DNA from: RH-AL1 sp965214415
GTDB taxonomy: Bacteria; Pseudomonadota; Alphaproteobacteria; Rhizobiales; Beijerinckiaceae
DNA: 64,000 bases
Assembly (NCBI GenBank): GCA_965214415.1
Contig: CBDCBQ010000003.1
Location: forward strand, 248,001-312,000
Direction: 5' to 3'
Shown here: in pieces, positions 49,080 through 58,097 of the stretch
Layout: each line of letters opens with the position of its first letter
How positions within the stretch are numbered: the first letter of the stretch is position 1
Position numbers and translations under genes: made by a program
The notes under the pieces: model-generated
The model's input: only the letters and a program-made list of their open reading frames with translations
What the model was told of the DNA's origin: nothing
The model's database searches: none

Positions 49080-49556
49080 ATCCGTAGCGGCGCTGCCGCG
49101 AGCGGAGATATGACGCAAACGCGCGGGCGATGCAAACGGCAAATGGCGCGGCTGGACGTTCGCTGGCGATCGCCCTTCTGGGCAGGCTTTTTGCCTCCGC
49201 CCGCATCGGCGCGAGCCGGCCCCGCCTCGTGCGCTGATCAACTCGGATACGCCTTGGCTATCAAAGAGGCAGCCGCGACCGCTCCCAAAAGCAGCCTCCG
49301 CGACGCGCCACGCACTGGCACGAGCGGGCGGCCTGGCGGCACGGCTTTTGCTTAGGTGGCGGCATGCTTGCTAGCGCAATGATGCGTATGTCCGCGAGCG
49401 TTGGGCGTGCAATGGCGTGCGTCGGCGCTTCGATCAATCCACGGCGCGAGGATTGCTCGGGACCTACCTCGATGACCGCCCTTCCATGCCTATCGGCGCT
49501 GGAGAGGGGCCGTCCTCCTCCCGAACATTCTCTCGCCCTCGCAGCATAGGGCCATC
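49080..49556. other. Intergenic region upstream of the nitrite/nitrate reductase operon
   Basis: A 477-base gap between tRNA-Gly and nirA. Short open frames occur on both strands, but none has family resemblance or a good ribosome site. It should hold the promoter of the nitrate operon; no NtrC, NasR or Fnr motif was recognised by eye. Confidence 0.4.
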
Positions 49557-51311
49557 ATGGGCGGTGATTTCTCGGTCGAGCAGAAGCGTTATCTGGAAGG
49601 CTTCACGTCGGGCATCCAGGTCGGACGACTGAAGCCAGCTGGCGGCGGCGGACCCGCCGCGCCGGCCGGCCCAGACGCGCCGCATCTCGCGGCCCAGGCC
49701 GCGACCGAGGCTGGCGGCAAGAAGCTCGTCGACCAGGAGAAATGGAAGCGGGACGAGCACCCCTTCGATATCTATCATCGGCTGAAGGAGCAGGCGGCCA
49801 AGGACGAGTTTCCAAAGCCCGCCGACAACTTTCGCTGGCGCTATTATGGGCTGTTCTACGTCGCGCCGGCGCAGGACGCGTATATGCTGCGCATGCGCAT
49901 CCACAACGGCGTGCTCAATCACTGGCAATTCGCCGCCATGGCAGAGATGGCGAGGAATTGTGCTGGCGGCTACTCGCACGTGACGACCCGCGCCAACCTG
50001 CAGTTGCGGGAGATCCCGGCGCGGCACGCGGTCGACGTGATCGAAAAGGTGATCGATCTCGGGCTTTGTTCGCGTGGCTCGGGCTCGGACAATATCCGCA
50101 ACGTGACGGGTGATGCCACCGCGGGCGTTGCGCCGAACGAGCTGCTCGACACGCGACCTTACGCCAAGGAGTGGCACTTCCACATCCTCAACAACCGGGT
50201 GATGTACGGCCTGCCGCGCAAGTTCAACGTCGCTTTCGACGGCGGCGGGCCGATCCCCACGTTGGAGGATACCAACGACATCGGCTTCCAGGCCGTGGAG
50301 GTGACGGACGGGGCGGGGATCGAGCCGGGCGTCTACTTCCGGCTGATGCTGGGTGGCATCACCGGGCATAAGGATCTGGCGCGCGACACCGGCGTGATCG
50401 TGAAGCTCTCCGACTCGACCAAGGTGTCGGATGCCATCGTCCGCGTCTTCATCGACTCCGGCGATCGAACGAACCGGGCCAAGGCACGCCTCAAATACGT
50501 GCTCGACGACTGGGGATTCGACAAGTTCCTCGAGGCCGTCGAGGCAAAGCTCGGCTGGCAGCTGTCGCGTGTCGACGCGTCGCATGTCGCGCCGCGGCCG
50601 GTGCAGGACCGCCACGCCCATGTCGGCGTGCATCGCCAGAAGCAGGACGGTCTGAGCTACATCGGCGTCGTGTTGCCGGTCGGCAAGATCATGGTCGAGC
50701 AGATGCACGAGCTGGCCGCCATCTCCCGCGATCTCGGTGACGGCGACATCCGCCTCACCGTCTGGCAGAACCTGCTTCTCTCCGGCATCCCCGACGACAA
50801 GCTCGATGAGGCGAAGGCGCGCATCGAGGCCACTGGGCTGGACTGGCGCGCGTCCTCGGTTCGCGCGGGCCTGATCGCTTGTACCGGCTCGCAAGGCTGC
50901 AAGTTCGCCGCCTCGCCGACGAAACTGAACGCCGAGGAGATCGCGGCGTGGCTCGAGCCGCGCGTCGACATGAATGTCTCCGTGAACATTCACCTCACCG
51001 GCTGCCACAACAGTTGCGCGCAGCACTATATCGGCGATATCGGCCTGATCGGCGCGCGCGTCTCGATCAACGAGGATGGCGACACGGTCGACGGCTACGA
51101 CATCCACGTCGGCGGCGGGTTCTCCGACACGCCGGCGATCGGTCGCGAGATCTACCCGGCCATCAAGGCGGAGGATTGCCCACAAACCGTCGAGCGGCTG
51201 CTCAAGGCCTACCTCGCCAATCGTTCGGGGCCCGACCAGACGTTCCTCGACTTCACCGCGGGCAAGGAGATCGACGAGTTGAAGGCGATGGCTGACAAGG
51301 TGACCGCATGA
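49557..51311 (+). CDS. NirA-type assimilatory nitrite reductase
   Basis: A 584-residue sirohaem/[4Fe-4S] reductase of the NirA/CysI family. It has two ferrodoxin-fold repeats and the cluster/sirohaem cysteines in A-C-T-G-S-Q-G-C-K-F-A (about 441) and T-G-C-H-N-S-C-A-Q-H (about 481). It reduces nitrite to ammonia with six electrons. The first residues F-S-V-E-Q-K-R-Y-L-E-G-F-T-S-G-I repeat a motif found in the other two proteins of the operon and in the SiR-binding N-terminus of CysJ. The stop overlaps the next start (ATGA). Sulfite reductase is the alternative, but the fused nitrate reductase partner argues for nitrite. Confidence 0.9.
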   Translation: MGGDFSVEQKRYLEGFTSGIQVGRLKPAGGGGPAAPAGPDAPHLAAQAATEAGGKKLVDQEKWKRDEHPFDIYHRLKEQAAKDEFPKPADNFRWRYYGLFYVAPAQDAYMLRMRIHNGVLNHWQFAAMAEMARNCAGGYSHVTTRANLQLREIPARHAVDVIEKVIDLGLCSRGSGSDNIRNVTGDATAGVAPNELLDTRPYAKEWHFHILNNRVMYGLPRKFNVAFDGGGPIPTLEDTNDIGFQAVEVTDGAGIEPGVYFRLMLGGITGHKDLARDTGVIVKLSDSTKVSDAIVRVFIDSGDRTNRAKARLKYVLDDWGFDKFLEAVEAKLGWQLSRVDASHVAPRPVQDRHAHVGVHRQKQDGLSYIGVVLPVGKIMVEQMHELAAISRDLGDGDIRLTVWQNLLLSGIPDDKLDEAKARIEATGLDWRASSVRAGLIACTGSQGCKFAASPTKLNAEEIAAWLEPRVDMNVSVNIHLTGCHNSCAQHYIGDIGLIGARVSINEDGDTVDGYDIHVGGGFSDTPAIGREIYPAIKAEDCPQTVERLLKAYLANRSGPDQTFLDFTAGKEIDELKAMADKVTA

Positions 51312-52900
51312 CGTTCCAGGGTCCGACACCGACGATCGCGCCGTTCATCCCGGAAAACGCGCCGTTTTCCGAGGAGCAGCGCGCGTGGCTCAACGGCTTC
51401 TTCGCGGGTTTCCTCGCGCCGAACCCCGGCGACGCGCAGCCGATCTCCGGCGATGCCGCCGGCGCCGAGGACGACGACGCGCCCTGGCACGACCCGGCGA
51501 TGGCGATGGACGAGCGCATGAAGCTCGCCGACGGCAAGCCGATCCAGCGCCGCCTGATGGCCGCGATGGCGCAGCAGGACTGCGGCCAGTGCGGCTACGA
51601 CTGCCACAATTACTCGAAGGCGATCGCCGACGGTGCCGAGGCCAAGCTGAACCTGTGCGTACCCGGCGGCAAGGAGACCGCGCGCAAGGTCAAGGAACTC
51701 GCCACTCAACTCGGCGACGCGCCGGCGGGGCCGGTGGAGACCAAGTCGGACGCGATAGCCGAGGCCGCGCCGGCCGCAGGCGAGAGGCCCGGATACGCGC
51801 GGAGCGTGCCCGTCGACGTCGTCTTCCAGGACCGCCGCCGGCTCAACAAGTCGGACTCGGAAAAGTCCACGTTCCACGTCGACATCGACCTCTCCGCCGC
51901 CGGCATCGAATATACGGTCGGCGATTCCTTCGGCCTGTTCCCGGAAAACGATCCCGCGCTCGTCGACTTGGTGATCGCCGCGATCGGCGCGCCGGCGAAC
52001 TTTCCGATCGGCGACAAAAGTTTCGCGGAGTACCTCCGCACGGAAGTCTCGCTCGGCTTGGCGCCGGATGCCTTGTTCGAGCTCGTCTCCTACATCACCG
52101 GCGGTGACCGCCGGGCCAAGGCGAAGCTCCTTGCCGGCGGCGAGGACCCGGACGGCGATGTCCATACGCTCGACGTGCTGGCGGTTCTGGAAAAGTTTCC
52201 GAACCTACGACCGGACCCCGAAGCGTTCATCGAGGCGCTCGACCCGCTGCAGCCGCGGCTCTACTCGATCTCCTCGTCGCACAACGCGACACCTGGTCGC
52301 GTGTCACTGACCGTCGACCATGTGCGCTACCTCATCGGCGAGCGCACCCGGCGCGGTGTCGCCTCCTCGTGGCTTTCCGAGCGTCTGCCGCAAGGCTCCA
52401 GGATCAAGGCCTACGTGCAGAAGGCACATAATTTCGCGCTGCCGCAGTCGACTGATGTGCCGATCATCATGGTTGGCCCCGGCACCGGCGTCGCGCCGTT
52501 CCGCGCCTTCCTGCACGACCGCGACAAAGCGGCGGCCAAGGGAGGCGCCTGGCTGTTCTTCGGCCACCAGCGCCGCGCCGCCGATTTCTTCTACGAGGAG
52601 GAGATGGAAGACTTCCTCGGCAACGGTACGCTGTCGAAGCTCTCGCTCGCCTGGTCGCGCGACGGCGACAAGAAGACCTATGTGCAGGACAAGATGCGCG
52701 AAGATGCCAAGGAGGTTTGGTCCTGGCTGGAACGAGGCGCGCACTTCTACATCTGCGGTGATGCCAAGCGAATGGCGAGCGATGTCGAGAAGGCTTTGAC
52801 CGAGATCGTCGCCAAGGAAGGCGGCCAGGACGAGGCCGCCGCCAAGAGCTTCATCGCCGCGCTCAAGAAGAATGGGCGCTACCAGGCCGACGTGTACTGA
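51308..52900 (+). CDS. Fe-S/FAD/NAD(P)H reductase related to CysJ, without flavodoxin domain
   Basis: A 530-residue protein. Residues 15-36 carry the shared docking motif (F-S-E-E-Q-R-A-W-L-N-G-F-F-A-G-F). Residues 75-125 form a small Fe-S domain with C-G-Q-C-G-Y-D-C and a fourth Cys in N-L-C-V-P-G-G. Residues 160-380 are the FAD domain (R-L-Y-S-I-S-S-S) and 385-530 the NAD(P)H domain (G-P-G-T-G-V-A-P-F-R, C-G-D-A-K-R-M). CysJ has a flavodoxin domain where this has a four-cysteine domain. It likely passes electrons from NADPH to NirA. No simple symbol fits. Confidence 0.85.
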   Translation: MTFQGPTPTIAPFIPENAPFSEEQRAWLNGFFAGFLAPNPGDAQPISGDAAGAEDDDAPWHDPAMAMDERMKLADGKPIQRRLMAAMAQQDCGQCGYDCHNYSKAIADGAEAKLNLCVPGGKETARKVKELATQLGDAPAGPVETKSDAIAEAAPAAGERPGYARSVPVDVVFQDRRRLNKSDSEKSTFHVDIDLSAAGIEYTVGDSFGLFPENDPALVDLVIAAIGAPANFPIGDKSFAEYLRTEVSLGLAPDALFELVSYITGGDRRAKAKLLAGGEDPDGDVHTLDVLAVLEKFPNLRPDPEAFIEALDPLQPRLYSISSSHNATPGRVSLTVDHVRYLIGERTRRGVASSWLSERLPQGSRIKAYVQKAHNFALPQSTDVPIIMVGPGTGVAPFRAFLHDRDKAAAKGGAWLFFGHQRRAADFFYEEEMEDFLGNGTLSKLSLAWSRDGDKKTYVQDKMREDAKEVWSWLERGAHFYICGDAKRMASDVEKALTEIVAKEGGQDEAAAKSFIAALKKNGRYQADVY

Positions 52901-52907
52901 GGCCGCC

Positions 52908-55900
52908 ATGGGCGCGCCATTCAAGGATGTGACCTCGCAAAAGCTGACCTCGCAAGGGCTTGCATCGCGAGAGCTGTCGTCACAGGAGCTGACGTCGAAG
53001 CAGCCGACCTCGAAACGGTCGACATCGGTCAAGACGGCCTGTCCCTATTGCGGCGTCGGCTGCGGAATGGTGCTGCACGTCGAGGACGGCAAGGTCGCCA
53101 AGCTGTCGGGCGACAAGGGCCATCCGACCAATTTCGGGCGGCTCTGCACCAAGGGCACGACGGCGGCCAAGGCGATCGCTGGTACCGGGCGGATGGAACG
53201 CGCCTCGCTGCGCGCCGACCGCAAGGCCGATCAGGTGCCCGTGGCGATGGACGTCGCGATCGAGCAGACCGCGGCGCGGCTGCGCGGGATTATCGATACA
53301 CACGGCCCCGACGCCGTGGCGCTTTATGTCTCCGGCCAGATGGCGATGGAGGCGCAATACCTCGCCAACAAGCTCGCCAAGGGCTTCATCGGCACCAACA
53401 ATATCGAGTCGAACTCGCGTCATTGCATGGCCTCCGCCGCATCGGGCTACAAGCTCTCGCTTGGCGCCGACGGACCGCCGGGCTCGTACCAGGATTTCGA
53501 TCACGCCGACCTCTTCCTCGTCGCCGGCTCCAACATGGCGGACTGCCATCCGATCCTGTTCCTGCGCATGAAGGACAGGATGAAGAGGTCCGGCGCCAAA
53601 CTGATCGTCGTCGATCCGCGCCGCACCGCGACGGCCGAGGCCGCCGACCTGTTCCTGCAGCTGAAGCCCGGCACCGACATCGCGCTCTGCAATGGTTTGC
53701 TGCACCTCCTTGTCGCCGAGGACCGGATCGACCGCGACTTCATCGCCGAGTTCACCGAGGGCTGGGAGGCGATGCCGGCTTTCCTGGAGGATTACACGCC
53801 GGCACGCGTGGCGGAGACGACCGGCCTCGCCGAGGACGACATCCGGCAAGCCGCGCGCTGGATCGGCGAGGCCGGCGAGTGGATGAGCTGCTGGACGATG
53901 GGGCTCAGCCAGAGCATCAGCGGCACCTGGAATACCAATGCGCTCTGCAATCTTCACCTGGCGACCGGCACGATCTGCCGGCCAGGTAGCGGCCCGTTCT
54001 CGCTGACCGGCCAGCCCAACGCGATGGGCGGGCGCGAGATGGGCTACCTCAACTACGGCCTGCCGGGCCAACGCTCGGTCGCCTTCGACGACGATCGTGG
54101 GTTCGCCGAGGACATCTGGGGCCTCGCGCGCGGCACCATCCGCCCGGAGCCGGGGCTCGACGCGGCATCCATGTACAAGTCCATGCAGGCTGGCGGCATC
54201 AAGGCGGTGTGGATCATCTGCACCAACCCCGTCGCGACGACGCCGAACCGCGCGCACGCGATTGCCGGTCTGAAGGCGGCCGAACTCGTCATCACCCAGG
54301 ACGCCTACCAGGACAACGAGACCAACATCTACGCCGACATTCTGCTACCCGGCGCGCTGTGGGCGGAGGCCACCGGCGTGATGGTCAATTCCGAGCGCAA
54401 TCTGACGTTGCTGGAGAAGGCCGTCGAGCCGCCGGGCGAGGCGTTGCCCGACTGGCAGATCATCGCCAAGGTCGCCTGCGCGATGGGCTATGCCGACGCC
54501 TTCTCATATGAATCTTCGGCCGAAATTTTCGACGAGATCAAACGATTCTGGAACCCGAAGACCGGCTGGGACATTCGCGGCGCCTCGTACGAGCGGCTGC
54601 ACCAGACGTCGTTGCAATGGCCTTGCCCGCCCGATGCAGCGCAAGACCGCAACCCGATCCGCTACCTCAACGACGGCGTCAGCCAGGCGCCGCGCGAGAA
54701 CGACGACGGGGCGCGGCCGAGGCTGATGTTCCCAACGGCGAGCGGGCGCGCCAGCTTCTTCGCCCGGCCTGTCGTGCCGCAGTCGGAATGTCCGGACGAG
54801 ACCTATCCGTTCGTGCTCAACACCGGGCGCCTGCCGCATCAGTGGCATACGCTGACCAAGACCGGGAAGGTGTCGACGCTGAACAAGCTCAACCCCGGCC
54901 CGTTCATCGAGATTCATCCCGACGATGCGATGGCGGCCGGGATCGCCGAGAAAGACGAGATCGAGGTGCGCTCGCGGCGCGGCAAGGCCGTGCTGCCGGC
55001 CTCCGTCACATCGCGCGTGCAGCGCGGCTCGTGCTTCGTGCCGTTTCATTGGAACGATACCTACGGCGACAACCTCGCCATCAACGCCGTGACGACGGAC
55101 GCTTGCGATCCGATCTCCAAGCAGGCCGCGTTCAAATATTGCGCGGTCTCGCTGGAGCGCGTCGGGCCGGCAGCCTCGGTGGCGGACGGCGGACGCGACT
55201 TCGGAAAGGCGCCGGCGGCACCGGCTCTTGCGAAGCAGGCGGCGGGGGCAGGGGGCGGCGTCGCGACGGCGGCGCGACCCAAGCTCGAGATGGCGGCGGG
55301 CGCCTTCGCGGCGGCGATCGATCTGAAGCCGGTCGAACCGCCGTCCTTCACCGACGCGGAGACGGTCTATCTCTCCGGCTTCATGTCGGGCCTGCAATCG
55401 GCGGACGCGCTCGGCTACACGCCGATCTTGCCGCCCGATGCGCCCGTCGCGCCGCAAACCAAGCTTTGGCTCGATGGCGTACTGGCCGGGCTGTACAGCC
55501 GCACCGGCGCCGGTGGGCCTTCAAACGATGCCGCGCCGGAGGCAGGCGGGGGCACATCCGCCGTCACCGTCCTGTGGGCCTCGCAGACGGGCAATTCTGA
55601 AGCGCTCGCGGAGACGATCGCCGCTGCCCTCGCCGACGGTGGCACGTCGGCGCACGCGGTCGCCATGGACGATTACGACACCGGCAAGCTCGTCGACGAG
55701 ACGCGGCTCGTGCTTGTCTCCAGCACCTACGGCGACGGCGATCCGCCCGACAATGGCAAGAGCTTCTGGGATTTCCTCGAGTCGGACGCGGCCCCGCGGC
55801 TCGAGCACCTGAGCTTCACGGTCTGCGCGCTCGGCGACCCGAGCTACGATCAATTCTGCAACCACGGCAAAAACCTCGACCGGCGCCTGGAAGAACTCGG

Positions 55901-57245
55901 CGCCACGCGACTGCGGGACCGCATCGATTGCGATCCCGACTACGAGGAGCAGTCGGCACCCTGGATCGAGACGCTCCCGGAGATCTTCGCGACGTCGGAA
56001 GAGGGGCAGTGCTCGACCTCCGCGAAAGCCAATGGCGCGGCGAAGTCGGGGCTCGACGGCACGGCGACGAATGGCACGGCGACGAATCACTTGGCGACCA
56101 ACGGCGCCTCGCTGAACGGCAAGGCGCATGATGGCTACAGCAAAGCCAATCCGTTCCGTGCCAAACTGATCGGCAACGTGCGCCTCAACGGCGCCGGCGC
56201 GAACAAGGACACCCGGTTCTTCAATTTCTCCCTCGCCGACTCCGGCCTCAGCTACGAAACGGGCGATGCGCTCGGCGTCTGGCCGAGCAATTGCGCCGAG
56301 ATGGTCGCGGAGGTGATCGCGGCGGCGGGACTGCGTGGCGACGACATGATCGCGGTCAAGGGCAAGGGCGATCTCGCGCTGAGCCAGGCACTCTACGAGG
56401 ACTTCGAGCTGACCCGGCCGAGCCGCGAGATGCTGCGTATCATCGCCGCGCGGAGCTCGAACAAGGATCTGGCCCCGCTGCTCGCGGACGGCCGCAAGGA
56501 GGATCTGAAGAGCTTTCTCTGGGGGCGCCAGCTGGCCGACATCCTCGGCGAGTTCCCGATCCGCGCCTCGGCGCAAGACTTCGTCGCCGGCCTCAAGCGG
56601 ATGCAGCCGCGGCTCTACTCGATCTCGTCGAGCCCAAAGGCGCATCGCGACGAGGTGCATCTCACCGTCTCGGCGGTGCGCTACGGCGCGCGCAATCGCA
56701 AAGGGACGGCCTCGACCTTCCTCGCCGATCGCGCGGACGAGTCCGGCGTGCCGATCTTCATCCAGCATTCGTCGCATTTTCACCTGCCCTCGGACCCTGA
56801 CGCGCGCGTCATCATGATCGGCCCGGGCACCGGCGTCGCGCCGTTCCGCGGCTTTCTGCACGAGCGTCGCGTCTCGGGCTCGAAGGGGCGCAACTGGCTG
56901 TTCTTCGGCGAGCAGCATGAGGCGACCGACTTCTATTTCCGCGACGAACTGCTGGAGATGCGGTCTTCGGGTCTCCTCACCGACCTCTCGCTCGCGTTCT
57001 CGCGCGATCAGGCGGCGAAAATCTACGTGCAGGACCGCCTGATCGAGCGCGGCGCCGAGGTCTGGGCCTGGCTCGAGGATGGCGCGCACGTCTATGTTTG
57101 CGGCGACGCCAGCAAGATGGCCAAGGACGTCGACAACGCGCTGATCGAGATCGCGCACGTCCATGGCCATCTCGATGACGAGCAGGCGCAGGGCTACGTG
57201 CAGATGCTGGCGCGCGAGAAGCGCTACCTTCGCGACGTCTACTGA
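52908..57245 (+). CDS. Assimilatory nitrate reductase fused to a CysJ-type flavoreductase
   Basis: A 1445-residue fusion. N-terminal tail (1-42) of Thr/Ser/Lys repeats. Residues 43-755: molybdopterin enzyme of the NasA/NasC kind with the [4Fe-4S] motif C-P-Y-C-G-V-G-C-G and R-L-C-T-K-G, no active-site Cys loop of the formate type. Linker with two docking-like motifs (V-Y-L-S-G-F-M-S-G-L; K-L-W-L-D-G-V-L-A-G-L). Flavodoxin (from about 884, L-W-A-S-Q-T-G-N-S-E-A). A second Asn/Thr-rich linker. FAD domain (1085-1290) and NADPH domain (1295-1445). It can take NADPH electrons directly to nitrate. Bis-MGD would come via MobA. The ATG at 52908 follows the previous stop by seven bases. Confidence 0.93.
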   Translation: MGAPFKDVTSQKLTSQGLASRELSSQELTSKQPTSKRSTSVKTACPYCGVGCGMVLHVEDGKVAKLSGDKGHPTNFGRLCTKGTTAAKAIAGTGRMERASLRADRKADQVPVAMDVAIEQTAARLRGIIDTHGPDAVALYVSGQMAMEAQYLANKLAKGFIGTNNIESNSRHCMASAASGYKLSLGADGPPGSYQDFDHADLFLVAGSNMADCHPILFLRMKDRMKRSGAKLIVVDPRRTATAEAADLFLQLKPGTDIALCNGLLHLLVAEDRIDRDFIAEFTEGWEAMPAFLEDYTPARVAETTGLAEDDIRQAARWIGEAGEWMSCWTMGLSQSISGTWNTNALCNLHLATGTICRPGSGPFSLTGQPNAMGGREMGYLNYGLPGQRSVAFDDDRGFAEDIWGLARGTIRPEPGLDAASMYKSMQAGGIKAVWIICTNPVATTPNRAHAIAGLKAAELVITQDAYQDNETNIYADILLPGALWAEATGVMVNSERNLTLLEKAVEPPGEALPDWQIIAKVACAMGYADAFSYESSAEIFDEIKRFWNPKTGWDIRGASYERLHQTSLQWPCPPDAAQDRNPIRYLNDGVSQAPRENDDGARPRLMFPTASGRASFFARPVVPQSECPDETYPFVLNTGRLPHQWHTLTKTGKVSTLNKLNPGPFIEIHPDDAMAAGIAEKDEIEVRSRRGKAVLPASVTSRVQRGSCFVPFHWNDTYGDNLAINAVTTDACDPISKQAAFKYCAVSLERVGPAASVADGGRDFGKAPAAPALAKQAAGAGGGVATAARPKLEMAAGAFAAAIDLKPVEPPSFTDAETVYLSGFMSGLQSADALGYTPILPPDAPVAPQTKLWLDGVLAGLYSRTGAGGPSNDAAPEAGGGTSAVTVLWASQTGNSEALAETIAAALADGGTSAHAVAMDDYDTGKLVDETRLVLVSSTYGDGDPPDNGKSFWDFLESDAAPRLEHLSFTVCALGDPSYDQFCNHGKNLDRRLEELGATRLRDRIDCDPDYEEQSAPWIETLPEIFATSEEGQCSTSAKANGAAKSGLDGTATNGTATNHLATNGASLNGKAHDGYSKANPFRAKLIGNVRLNGAGANKDTRFFNFSLADSGLSYETGDALGVWPSNCAEMVAEVIAAAGLRGDDMIAVKGKGDLALSQALYEDFELTRPSREMLRIIAARSSNKDLAPLLADGRKEDLKSFLWGRQLADILGEFPIRASAQDFVAGLKRMQPRLYSISSSPKAHRDEVHLTVSAVRYGARNRKGTASTFLADRADESGVPIFIQHSSHFHLPSDPDARVIMIGPGTGVAPFRGFLHERRVSGSKGRNWLFFGEQHEATDFYFRDELLEMRSSGLLTDLSLAFSRDQAAKIYVQDRLIERGAEVWAWLEDGAHVYVCGDASKMAKDVDNALIEIAHVHGHLDDEQAQGYVQMLAREKRYLRDVY

Positions 57246-57255
57246 GGCGCGCCGA

Positions 57256-58017
57256 TCATGGCGTGAAGAACAAGAGCACCGCGGCGATTCCGTTGTAGAA
57301 GCCGTGCACGGCCATCGAGGCCTTGATGCTGCCGGTCCGCTCGCGGATCCAGGCGAGGCCGAGTCCCACCGGGAACACCGCGAGCGCGTAGAGATGCGTG
57401 CGTTCCCAGTGGGCAAGAGCAAACAGGACCGAGACGACGACGATGGATGCGGCCGCGCCGAACACGGCCCGCAGGCTCGTGTAGAGCCAACCACGGAACA
57501 GCAGCTCCTCGGCGAACGGCGCGAAAACAGCGGCCAGACATGCGAACGCGATCTTCCAACGAGTGCCGGGTGGTATGTGGACGATCGGGTTGAACCACGG
57601 CGCGAAATGCGTCATCGCCGCGTTTGCGCCGAGGCTGTAGACGATCAGGAGCACCGCGAGGCCCCACGTCCAGGCCGCGCCCCGCAGCGGATGCCAGGGC
57701 CGCCACGCGACGATCTCGCGCCATTCGGCCTTACCCCTTATGCGCGCGGCCCCGAGGATCACGGCGCTCAGCGCGGCGTAGGCGATGAGCGATACGAGTA
57801 TTCCTGCCTTTTCGCGGAAGATCGGGTCGCTGTCCGAGGACGCGATATCGACGAATTGATCGATCGCCCCCTGCCATCCGAACGCGACCAGCGACAGCGC
57901 CGCGACCGTGGCGACGCTGATGATGATGGTCGCCGCGAGCACGAGCGGGGTCGAGACGATCAGGCCGACCATCCCGTAGGGCCGGGCAGCGGGAGCATCG
58001 GCTTCGGTCAAGGACAC
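57256..58017 (-). CDS. CPBP-family intramembrane metalloprotease
   Basis: A 253-residue protein with about seven membrane segments. The CPBP (Abi, CAAX protease) motifs are present: F-A-E-E-L-L-F-R-G-W (about residue 165), F-A-L-A-H-W and the C-terminal V-H-G-F-Y-N. These enzymes cleave substrates in the membrane; bacterial targets are mostly unknown. A paralogue lies 80 bases upstream on the same strand. It converges on the nitrate reductase gene. Confidence 0.9.
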   Translation of the reverse strand: MSLTEADAPAARPYGMVGLIVSTPLVLAATIIISVATVAALSLVAFGWQGAIDQFVDIASSDSDPIFREKAGILVSLIAYAALSAVILGAARIRGKAEWREIVAWRPWHPLRGAAWTWGLAVLLIVYSLGANAAMTHFAPWFNPIVHIPPGTRWKIAFACLAAVFAPFAEELLFRGWLYTSLRAVFGAAASIVVVSVLFALAHWERTHLYALAVFPVGLGLAWIRERTGSIKASMAVHGFYNGIAAVLLFFTP

Positions 58018-58097
58018 GCAAACTTCTCCAGTAAGTCCGAACGCACCCTTAGCGCCGTCGGCCTTGCGATGGCGTCAACGGCCAGCGAGGTCGCCGC

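Noticed and set aside
49557..52900. Reading the nirA-like and flavoreductase pair as assimilatory sulfite reductase (CysI/CysJ)
   Set aside because: The families are related, but the third gene of the operon is a nitrate reductase fusion, which makes nitrite the more likely substrate.
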